A stretch of 64,000 bases of DNA from positions 1 to 64,000 of the forward strand of contig NZ_JBNGOS010000015.1 in assembly GCF_050589685.1 (NCBI RefSeq), in the 5' to 3' direction. The translations under genes and the position numbers were made by a program. Source of the stretch: Saccharicrinis sp050589685 (GTDB lineage Bacteria; Bacteroidota; Bacteroidia; Bacteroidales; Marinilabiliaceae). The notes beneath the pieces were generated by a model that worked only from the letters and a program-made list of their open reading frames with translations, searched no databases and was not told the DNA's origin. Below are positions 43,234-51,060 of the stretch, in pieces. Each line of letters starts with the position of its first letter. The first letter of the stretch is position 1.

Positions 43234-46200
43234 TTATTTATTTGATTCCTCACGAATAAGCTCTCCATTCAAAAATTCTTTTGAAGAAACTTGAATATCC
43301 TTTCCATCTCCATTTAAACCTGTGATAACAATTTCTTGCGTTCTTCCATCTAATAATTCTACTATTAATACATCAGCGCTTTTAGCTGTTACCGATTTAA
43401 TGACCGATGTTGTTTCGTAGGGTTCAATCACCGATAGGTATCTTGTATCTTGTCCCTGTGTTCGCACAGCCATCGTTTTTCTTCGTGAAGATTCATCACC
43501 CAGCGGGAAATCACCGCCAATTTTTGCTTCTAGTCTTACCGCATCCATTCCTGATAAATCGATCGTAATTTCACCCGATTCACTATGCTTTTTGGGCATA
43601 CCCGGGGTGGAGTTAGGCATTGGTTCCCCCCCAACTTTAATTGGTCCGCCATAGTAATCCAGACCTTTTTCCGGTTGGATTATATTGTTGTATTTAGCAT
43701 CTAGAGAAGAAATGGATACCTCAGAACCGTCCTTCAGGACCAACCTGGCATTTCCCCAAAAAATGGTATTGTTTTTGGTTTTGCTTTTTAATTGAGTAGA
43801 TAGTACAAGTTGTTTTTTGCCTTCAATATTTAATTCTATATTTTTGCTGCCCAATATCCATGCACCGGTACTATCATTTAACAGTGTTTCATCATCCGCT
43901 TTTACGGAATACCAAAGTTGTTTATTCACCCCAAAGGATTCGGGGGCGGTACCAATCATGACTTCATTTTTTTGGGGCCATGCGGTAAACACGTCTATTT
44001 TCAGAGGGCCATCTTCGCTGTGTTCCATTCGTGCGCCGTCATTATCGCACCCGTCGCCAAAACACATCTCGAACACAGCACGGGAGGTTCCTTCGGTAGC
44101 GTACCAGTTGCAATCGGTGGTAAACTGAGCACTGCTTAACGGGTCAAAGCTCATCTGATTTTCGTGCTTTTTGATTTCGACTTTATCCGCAATAATCTCT
44201 TTAAATCCTTTCATCTGAAATAGCCAATCGTATGTATGTTCTTCCCCGGCTTTTATATAATCTGCCAATACTACGTAATCGTCCATCATGACCATTAAAC
44301 GACGCTGAAGAACAGGCTTAGTAAAGTCAGTGAGTTTGCTATATTCAGGTGCATTGTCAGGTACCGGTATCGAACGGCCTTCTTCCCATGCCTTTTGTGC
44401 AAAGGTATAATCTGCTTTGTCTCCATAAATCATTCCTCCATAGGGAGGGTTGCTCCACCGTGCTTGGGTTTCAACTGCGGTAGCCTGCATCATATCGCCA
44501 GTATAGAACAGCGTACGAAAACTCTCTTTGGGCTCCTGCATTTTCTGGTCAACCGCCACCATATTTTTATTGATAGATGTTTGCACCAAAAATTTATATA
44601 AATACGACTTATACCCATACCAATACATTTCCGGGTTATAGAAACTGCGGCCATAGCGCATCATGCTTAAGAAGTTGGTTCTATCGAAGTGACCGTGATA
44701 ACCACCGAATGTCCCGTAGTGTAAGGCGGCCTGTATTTGTTCCCGCTGCTCACGGCCTTGGGTTTGCGAACGTAACTGCACAATCCCCATATTATCGGCA
44801 AAGGCCGATTTTTTTATCTTTTCAGACTCAACCATAGGCACTTCGGGTACTCCGTACAACAGGTTTCTTGTTGTACTGCGCTGTATAACCGCTGCATATT
44901 CAGGGTCGCGATATAAGTAATAAGCCAGCTCATATGGTTCTCCCACCACCAAACTTTCTTTGGCATCGTTAACAGCAAACATTACTCCGCGATAATCCAG
45001 AAATGGAATCAGTGCATCCCACATATCTTTAATACCTACACTTGGTTTATGTATGGCACCCCATTTATCGAAGTTCATACCGTACAAGCCCGGTTTCATG
45101 CGTTCGGGTAACAATGAATAATATGGCGTAGTACCAATAGGCAATTGTGCATCCACAAAATTCTCGCCCCAGGGGCGCATGGCAATGGCCATTTCAGAGA
45201 ACATGGTAGAACACCAAAGGTTATAACCTACGGCACACTCGTACCACCAACCATCACTCATTACCCCTTGTGTAAACTGGCGATAAATACCGGATGGTGA
45301 ATTTAAGCACCCATCTACCAAGTGCCAATCCTGGATGACCAGTGCAGCATAAAACGCACCTGCCAATTCACTTAAATCCCAATTGTTAATTCCGCCATTG
45401 TCATTGCCCAACATGGCTGTTTCGATATATAAGCGTAAAGTTTTCTCCATTTTTTTGTGGTCTTCATTAGTTAACAAGCCACAGTCCATTATCATATCAT
45501 ACCCTCGGGCAATATCCTGAAATACACCACCCTCTTTCACAAAGTTGTTTTGGTTTACACGATAGGTTACAGGATACCCTTTTTCCTCGTCAGAAAGTTT
45601 TCGCAAAAATTCGACACATTTTCGCGCATATTCCATATTTCCTGTCAGTCGATAGGCGATGGCACAATTCATCATGTTGCCAGCCTCGTTATTATGAAAA
45701 AGGTATGGTCCGCGGAAGGCATCAATTGGCGGTGTAGCAGTAGTATATTCAGGCACGTTCCACTTTTGGGCTTTTGCCTCATATTCAGCTAACCCTTCTT
45801 TGGCCCAATCATATTTACCTATTTTATCGATTACTTTATCCCAATTTTCGAGCGTATGCACCATGAACGGTGACGGGACTTTAACTGCCGTGGTAAACGC
45901 CAAGGTAGCAGATGCGCTTCCGTTCCCGTTGGGTACAACTTTCAACACCTGTTTTTCACGAACTCCTTGCGGTAAAGAAGCCGGAACACTTACTTCCACC
46001 ATGCATTTTTTTGTTTCTCCAGGTTTTAGTTCAATGGTTGATGGGTTTGCAACAGCTTCCATCGCCTCCCATCCCACTCTCGGAATTAAGAGTTGTATTC
46101 TTTGTGTTTTGTTTGTCGCATTTCCTATTTCAACTTCATATTGCACTTTTCCACCCGCTTCAGTAGAAAGTCCCTGTAATGGAGCCTCTAACGAGATCAC

Positions 46201-46716
46201 ATCACCTTTGGTTAAAACGACATTACGGATTTGCAGTTGCGTGTTTTTATCTGATTTAGGAATCAGTTTAATTTCTTTTACACCTTGCAGTGTTCCTCTT
46301 CGACCTTCCTCCAAATTGAACATTTTCCAAGGTACATAAACATTGTGCCAGCCACTACCAAAAAACTGCACTGTTGCTTTAGTTTCCCATTGGAGCTTTC
46401 CTGTATTTTCTTTGGCAACATTAAATGTGATATCTATTTCCGCAGATGATTCGTTTTTTTGGTAAACCTCTAATGATAAACCTTTATATATGCTCCAATC
46501 GTAGCCGTGGTAAAAATCCCGGTAGCCTTTAGACCAGTTTTCTCCATCCGGATAACGATAGGATATTACAGCACCAGACTTAATTACAGCAGTGTTGTTT
46601 TTTATTTCCAAAGCTCCTGACCAGTCCGAAAAATCAGGTTTCCCGATAGAAGTCTTTAATTGCCCCTGCACGCTAAAGGCAAAAAATAACAATAATACAA
46701 TAGATATACTTTTCAT
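43234..46716 (-). CDS. Giant heparinase II/III-like lyase with N-terminal CBM-like module (1160 aa)
   Basis: Paralogue of the 34675 protein with the same order of parts: signal peptide (MKSISIVLLLFFAFSVQGQ), a galactose-binding-like module (KPDFSDWSGALEIKNN, GSGWHNVYVPWKMF), an Ig-like linker (WEAMEAVANPSTIELKPGETK), toroid with INNWDLSELAGAFYA and DGWWYECAVGYNLW, and beta-sandwich with GGYHGHFDRTNFLSMMRYGRSFY. In the frame, an upstream ATG at 46827 would add 37 residues with no signal-like pattern, so 46716 is preferred. The two paralogues differ at INNWD versus SNWNV in the Asn region, which could alter subsite preference. The FAD oxidoreductase gene follows at 3 bp. Substrate: an anionic uronic-acid glycan (inference). 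Confidence 0.82.
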   Translation of the reverse strand: MKSISIVLLLFFAFSVQGQLKTSIGKPDFSDWSGALEIKNNTAVIKSGAVISYRYPDGENWSKGYRDFYHGYDWSIYKGLSLEVYQKNESSAEIDITFNVAKENTGKLQWETKATVQFFGSGWHNVYVPWKMFNLEEGRRGTLQGVKEIKLIPKSDKNTQLQIRNVVLTKGDVISLEAPLQGLSTEAGGKVQYEVEIGNATNKTQRIQLLIPRVGWEAMEAVANPSTIELKPGETKKCMVEVSVPASLPQGVREKQVLKVVPNGNGSASATLAFTTAVKVPSPFMVHTLENWDKVIDKIGKYDWAKEGLAEYEAKAQKWNVPEYTTATPPIDAFRGPYLFHNNEAGNMMNCAIAYRLTGNMEYARKCVEFLRKLSDEEKGYPVTYRVNQNNFVKEGGVFQDIARGYDMIMDCGLLTNEDHKKMEKTLRLYIETAMLGNDNGGINNWDLSELAGAFYAALVIQDWHLVDGCLNSPSGIYRQFTQGVMSDGWWYECAVGYNLWCSTMFSEMAIAMRPWGENFVDAQLPIGTTPYYSLLPERMKPGLYGMNFDKWGAIHKPSVGIKDMWDALIPFLDYRGVMFAVNDAKESLVVGEPYELAYYLYRDPEYAAVIQRSTTRNLLYGVPEVPMVESEKIKKSAFADNMGIVQLRSQTQGREQREQIQAALHYGTFGGYHGHFDRTNFLSMMRYGRSFYNPEMYWYGYKSYLYKFLVQTSINKNMVAVDQKMQEPKESFRTLFYTGDMMQATAVETQARWSNPPYGGMIYGDKADYTFAQKAWEEGRSIPVPDNAPEYSKLTDFTKPVLQRRLMVMMDDYVVLADYIKAGEEHTYDWLFQMKGFKEIIADKVEIKKHENQMSFDPLSSAQFTTDCNWYATEGTSRAVFEMCFGDGCDNDGARMEHSEDGPLKIDVFTAWPQKNEVMIGTAPESFGVNKQLWYSVKADDETLLNDSTGAWILGSKNIELNIEGKKQLVLSTQLKSKTKNNTIFWGNARLVLKDGSEVSISSLDAKYNNIIQPEKGLDYYGGPIKVGGEPMPNSTPGMPKKHSESGEITIDLSGMDAVRLEAKIGGDFPLGDESSRRKTMAVRTQGQDTRYLSVIEPYETTSVIKSVTAKSADVLIVELLDGRTQEIVITGLNGDGKDIQVSSKEFLNGELIREESNK

Positions 46717-46757
46717 TATAACATAAAGGTTTACCCAAAAGTCCCTATATACAGCAC

Positions 46758-46773
46758 ATGTACACCTGTACAT
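46758..46773. promoter_or_regulatory. Perfect palindrome ATGTACA-CC-TGTACAT ahead of the large lyase gene
   Basis: A 7-bp perfect inverted repeat with a 2-bp centre, 42 bp upstream of the start at 46716. Its size and symmetry fit an operator for a dimeric regulator. No regulator gene in the window can be connected with it. Confidence 0.4.
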
Positions 46774-46815
46774 AAGCAGGGTACCTTGCACTCGGACAAT
46801 GAGGAGACATTTGAT

Positions 46816-46863
46816 TGACCTGGACAAGCCAATACCAAATATGGTTTTAGCTTGTCCAGGTCA
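46816..46863. repeat. 14-bp perfect inverted repeat between GH29 and the large lyase gene
   Basis: TGACCTGGACAAGC at 46816-46829 pairs perfectly with GCTTGTCCAGGTCA at 46850-46863, with a 20-nt loop. It lies in the 226-bp gap after the GH29 stop. The stem is strong, but no T tract follows on the minus strand, so it is better seen as an mRNA-processing or stabilising stem, an attenuator, or a leftover inverted repeat, than as a standard terminator. Confidence 0.65.
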
Positions 46864-46942
46864 GGAAGGTATACATCCAATTCGCACATGTTATTAAAAC
46901 CTTAATAAGCGGAATTGTCTATCGTCCTTACAATATTTTCAT

Positions 46943-48328
46943 TTATTGTTCCACTATAATTTTGATAACACTTGCCTTTTCATCAGGTGCATCTTTCGGT
47001 AATTCCAATGAAACACCTTCCGCAGTGCTTTTTGCAACCAGCTTCATTGAAGGATTTACCAACATACTGGCGCTTTTCAACTTAAGGTTAGGATCTAGAA
47101 TCAGTTTCCCATCTTCAGGCCAATCAAAAACATGGGCATAAACAACACCTGGCTTGCTTGTATATCTTCCCCACTCAGGTCGTTCGAACGGACTTGCCTT
47201 AGCACCATAGATAGCTTCACCGTTAGTCCTTGTCCATTTTCCCATGGATTTTAAACGGTCGATGCTTGGCTGCGGGAATAATCCTTGCGCATCAGGACCA
47301 ATGTTTAACAGGAAGTTTCCCCCTTTAGAAACGATATCCACCAGATTTTGAATTAACACGGTATCACTCTTCCAGTTGGTATCCGAAGGCTTATAACCCC
47401 AAGAACCGTTCATAGTCATGCAAGACTCCCAGTCCGAATCAATACCGGTTGCCGGTATTTCTTGCTCCGGTGTTCCAAAATCGCCGGCAAAGTTACCTTC
47501 TTTATCCATTCCTTCCATTCCCATGCGGCCTTTGTCTACGCGATTATTCACGATAACATTAGGTTTGATACCACGGATATATGCATAAAAATCCTTACCC
47601 ATCTCGGTGGTATAATCTGCAATCCAATCACCATCAAACCAAACCACATCCACATTATCATATTTGGTTAATAACTCTCCCACCATTGGTTTCAGGTAGT
47701 TTTCATAGTATTTTGGAAACTCTGGATTCACTACCGTCTGGTCTTTTTGTCCGGCATTGTAATTGGGGTACAGAGGTGCTTGAGCCTGAGGATGATGCCA
47801 ATCCACGATAGAATGGTACAAACAAAAATGGATACCCGCTTTCTTACAGGCTTCAGATAATTCTTTCACCACGTCGCGCTTAAAAGGACAAGCTTCCATG
47901 ATGTCATAATCCGTAATTTCCGAATCCCACATACAGAAGCCATCATGATGCTTAGATGTAAGTACCAAATATTTCATGCCTGCATCTTTTGCCATGGCTA
48001 CCCATGCAACGGCATCAAATTTAACCGGATTGAATTGTGAAGAGACTTGTTCCTCATAATCTTCAATGGTATAATCCAGCTTATCCATGATCCATTCGGC
48101 ACCACCTTTACATATCTCACCGTTACGTTCGCCTCCCGGGATAGCATAAGGCCCCCAGTGAATAAACATACCAAAGCGGGCATCGCGCCACCATGCCATA
48201 CGTTCATCGTCCGACAACTTCACAACTTCCTTTTTATCTGATGATTCCGATTTCTGTTTGGATTTAAAGGCACATCCTATGTTGATTAAAAGGAGTGCAA
48301 CCATAATTACCTGTGCTAATTTGTTCAT
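46943..48328 (-). CDS. GH29 alpha-L-fucosidase, lipoprotein
   Basis: A 461-aa GH29 enzyme. The ATG at 48328 is chosen because a lipoprotein signal follows (MNKLAQVIMVALLLINIGC, Cys19). WWRDARFGMFIHWGPYAIPGG is the family N-terminal signature, with the His of the fucose-binding pocket; TSKHHDGFCMWDS carries the paired His. Nucleophile Asp232 is in VDVVWFDGDW and the acid/base is probably Glu288 in GTPEQEIP. The C-terminal beta-sandwich (KPGVVYAHVFDWPEDGKLIL) is present. It releases alpha-linked L-fucose, so the glycan probably contains fucose. A 192-bp gap (48329-48520) precedes it and could hold its promoter. Confidence 0.93.
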   Translation of the reverse strand: MNKLAQVIMVALLLINIGCAFKSKQKSESSDKKEVVKLSDDERMAWWRDARFGMFIHWGPYAIPGGERNGEICKGGAEWIMDKLDYTIEDYEEQVSSQFNPVKFDAVAWVAMAKDAGMKYLVLTSKHHDGFCMWDSEITDYDIMEACPFKRDVVKELSEACKKAGIHFCLYHSIVDWHHPQAQAPLYPNYNAGQKDQTVVNPEFPKYYENYLKPMVGELLTKYDNVDVVWFDGDWIADYTTEMGKDFYAYIRGIKPNVIVNNRVDKGRMGMEGMDKEGNFAGDFGTPEQEIPATGIDSDWESCMTMNGSWGYKPSDTNWKSDTVLIQNLVDIVSKGGNFLLNIGPDAQGLFPQPSIDRLKSMGKWTRTNGEAIYGAKASPFERPEWGRYTSKPGVVYAHVFDWPEDGKLILDPNLKLKSASMLVNPSMKLVAKSTAEGVSLELPKDAPDEKASVIKIIVEQ

Positions 48329-48520
48329 CTCTATATGTTTTATATGTTTTACTTGTTCGTATGTTATTATCCTGTATTTTATATCTAGTTTCCGACGCAA
48401 AGTCACTGCACATACAATCTTAATTGGCGATGCTTCGGTTTGTTTTTTACATCTATGCGCAGGGCTTAAACCTTGGAGTAAAAATCTTTAACCCGTTGGG
48501 CTTATGTGCTAGAATTTTAA

Positions 48521-49345
48521 TCATTTAACGGATACTTTAAAATTCTTGTACCTGGCGGAACGGGTGAACATATGTCGTAAACCTACCCTACCTTCAATTG
48601 ATGGTTCCTTATCTGACATATCCCACTCGTACAATTTGTTTTTGCCGTCGCCAACAACCTGCATGTAAAGCTTTTTATTGGCTTTTATCACTGTTATTTT
48701 ATAGGTTATATTAGGTAAAAACAAACCCATATTATAATATGATGGCTCAGCTTCCATTTGGTGAAATGTTCTGTCTTTGGTAACCGGATATTTTCTTACT
48801 CTTATATAGTCCTTCGTTGGGTCATTGTTTTCCATGGGAAAAGCTGCATAACTGATATGAATAGGATTCATGTAATTATAATAAATACCCATTTCCGGAA
48901 CCTCTCTCAGTTTATTCCATTTTGCAATATCCTTATCGTACGGCCCTTCTCCAATCCCTTGTGCCTGGATATAAAGAATATTTACATTAATCAACTGGCT
49001 GTCAGTACGTGTATAATCATATTCTATTTTAATGTCTCCCTTAAAAGACTGCTTAGTCCACAAAACCGCATGGTGTGCATTATTTCTATGTTCAGGACCC
49101 GCAGAAAAGTTCATTCCTAAGTCACTGTTTTCAACCGTTGCGATTAACCCATCCAGCATCCAGTTATCTTTCCAGTTACCGGTACACTCGTCCAATAACT
49201 TCACTTCCCAATCATTACATTCCTTTAACTCTTTATAATTGCCAGTACAATTCCTATTACAGGAACAGAACCCGATTATAAATAACACTACCAGGAATAG
49301 ATAAGCTACGTGTTTAGTTAAAACTTTAGTCGACATAAGTTGCAA
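48521..49345 (-). CDS. DUF1961 (YesU-like) lipoprotein
   Basis: A 274-aa protein with lipobox (LFIIGFCSC). The rest is a single beta-sandwich domain of DUF1961 type: WMLDGLIATVENSDLGMNF, IEYDYTRTDSQLINVNILYI, IYYNYMNPIHISYAAFP and the C-terminal EGRVGLRHMFTRSARYKNFKV. The structural example is B. subtilis YesU, a galectin-like fold in a pectin-use gene cluster. Function is unproven; a sugar-binding or hydrolytic role is an inference. Two in-frame ATGs (49345 and 49336) are possible starts. It is only 9 bp after the GH39 gene in transcription order, and a frameshifted copy of its C terminus lies at 31337-31432. Confidence 0.65.
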   Translation of the reverse strand: MQLMSTKVLTKHVAYLFLVVLFIIGFCSCNRNCTGNYKELKECNDWEVKLLDECTGNWKDNWMLDGLIATVENSDLGMNFSAGPEHRNNAHHAVLWTKQSFKGDIKIEYDYTRTDSQLINVNILYIQAQGIGEGPYDKDIAKWNKLREVPEMGIYYNYMNPIHISYAAFPMENNDPTKDYIRVRKYPVTKDRTFHQMEAEPSYYNMGLFLPNITYKITVIKANKKLYMQVVGDGKNKLYEWDMSDKEPSIEGRVGLRHMFTRSARYKNFKVSVK

Positions 49346-49353
49346 TTTTATGG

Positions 49354-51006
49354 TTAGTTTACTTGTTCAATTAACACCAAACTCCATGGTGATATTTCTC
49401 GTGTAATGTTTAAGTTTCCGTCATTATCTACTGTAACCAATTCCGTTTTCAGGTGATGCGCTGCTTTCTTCATTACTTTAATTTGCTCGCGCGAAGGAGG
49501 TTCTGGCTTACCCATTTTCTCCCAGTAGTTATAAATATTACCATGGTCTTTATCTAAAACCTCAATCTTAAACATAGTGCCTGGTTTTAAAGCTGTTAAG
49601 CTTAAGTTCAACTCCTTGGCTTCACCATCTTCTATTTTATTAAAACGTTGAATACTCGATGGTACCGCATCTAAATAATCATCTGGATAGTTATAAACCA
49701 GGGCTACTACTTTTCCATTACCTGACTTTTTAGTGACCATCAAATAGTCGTTCTTAAATAACTTCTCTTCTCCCAAGTGATGCAACATTCTATAGGCATG
49801 ATAACTGGGTTTTACCAAACCCTGGTAGTTAATCATGCCAAATCCGCCATGAAAAATACTGGCTCCACCGCCTTTTTCTTCAAAAATATCTGTGAAGGTC
49901 CAAAAAGCTAAAGAGTGGGTCAGGCCAATACAATCGAGATTAGTCTTTACGATATAAGCAGCCGGTGGCAGAAAATCGTGCATTTTATCCCGACTGTTGG
50001 GACTGGTATTCCACTCTGTTAAATGGATTTCAGCATTTGGATAAGCACTTTCTTTAATAATTTTATATAACCATTCAATGTCATTTTTGGTAGAAGGTAC
50101 GAAACGAGTTAGACCTCTTCCTTTTCCTGTTTCGGGGTTAAATGCATAATCGGTTGGATAAGGGTGGGTGGATACAAAGTCAACCGGCAATTTTTCTTTC
50201 TCACAAAACTTTAAAAAGTCTTCAATCCACACGCCATTCCATTCCAGTGTGTTGATATCTTCAACTTTAAACACTTCCATGGATACCTCGTTATTGATGA
50301 TTTCGCCATCAAAACGTTTATCAGGCACATAGTTACTGGTGGAAGGTCCGCCAATTTTAAGCCGTTCATCTACTGATTTAACCGCCAGCGCGGATTGCTT
50401 ATATAGCTCAAAATATTGCGATTTAGTTCCATGAAAGAAAAATGGATAAAGGTTAGGCTCGTTCCATACCTCAAAATACCAGTTTAGCACTTCGTCCATT
50501 CCATAACGATCGACCACGTGCTGCGTGAAGGCGTTGATTAAATCATGCCATTGCTTCGCAAAATCAGGTCCAGGAGTCACTTTAGCTTTCCACCAAAAAA
50601 CGGTTTTAGAATTCTCAGCGGCAAACTGCTTTGGGAAAAAGGCAAGCTCCACAAAGGGGCGTACATTCATAGCTAACAAACGATCGAATACATCATCGAT
50701 ATATTGCCAGTTGTAGACCATTTCACCATCCTTTTCAAAAACAGGAAACATATCCTCGTGGAAAAGGCCGTGAAAGCGAACATACTCAAAACCACACTCT
50801 TTATGCACCTTATCCATCTGCTCCAGCCAACCAGCACGTAAAGCCTCGTTGGCACGACCAGCCCCCACACACTTGCTCCAAAAATGGTCGAATTGTTCGC
50901 CATTGGTATTAACATCAACGACTATGTTTTCTTGTGCGGTAATTGTTCCTGAAAACAGGAAGATGGCACAAATTAGAATAGTTGTTGTTTTTAGTAGTTG
51001 GTTCAT
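49354..51006 (-). CDS. GH39 glycoside hydrolase (beta-xylosidase-type)
   Basis: A 550-aa secreted GH39 enzyme. The ATG at 51006 starts the signal peptide (MNQLLKTTTILICAIFLFSGTITA). FDHFWSKCVGAGRA opens the barrel as in beta-xylosidases of the family; acid/base Glu183 is in YFEVWNEPNLYPFF and nucleophile Glu331 in IHLTEWNTSP. A C-terminal beta-sandwich (VALVYNYPDDY, ISPWSLVLIEQV) is present. Length and motifs match the XynB-type. Function: hydrolysis of beta-xylosides, possibly of other beta-linked sugars, from the oligosaccharides released by the lyases. A 9-bp spacing to the DUF1961 gene indicates co-transcription. Confidence 0.92.
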   Translation of the reverse strand: MNQLLKTTTILICAIFLFSGTITAQENIVVDVNTNGEQFDHFWSKCVGAGRANEALRAGWLEQMDKVHKECGFEYVRFHGLFHEDMFPVFEKDGEMVYNWQYIDDVFDRLLAMNVRPFVELAFFPKQFAAENSKTVFWWKAKVTPGPDFAKQWHDLINAFTQHVVDRYGMDEVLNWYFEVWNEPNLYPFFFHGTKSQYFELYKQSALAVKSVDERLKIGGPSTSNYVPDKRFDGEIINNEVSMEVFKVEDINTLEWNGVWIEDFLKFCEKEKLPVDFVSTHPYPTDYAFNPETGKGRGLTRFVPSTKNDIEWLYKIIKESAYPNAEIHLTEWNTSPNSRDKMHDFLPPAAYIVKTNLDCIGLTHSLAFWTFTDIFEEKGGGASIFHGGFGMINYQGLVKPSYHAYRMLHHLGEEKLFKNDYLMVTKKSGNGKVVALVYNYPDDYLDAVPSSIQRFNKIEDGEAKELNLSLTALKPGTMFKIEVLDKDHGNIYNYWEKMGKPEPPSREQIKVMKKAAHHLKTELVTVDNDGNLNITREISPWSLVLIEQVN

Positions 51007-51060
51007 GTCTATTTTATTTCGCATGAATTTTGCTGATTTTCGCAGATGTTTTTATTATTA

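Noticed and set aside
46717..46827. Longer start for the giant lyase at 46827
   Set aside because: The added 37 residues have no family match and precede a perfect signal peptide; the interval contains the palindrome.
48329..48520. Possible Bacteroidota promoter ahead of GH29 (TGACTTTGC resembling TAnnTTTGC)
   Set aside because: One mismatch in the -7 element and no -33 TTG at the right distance.
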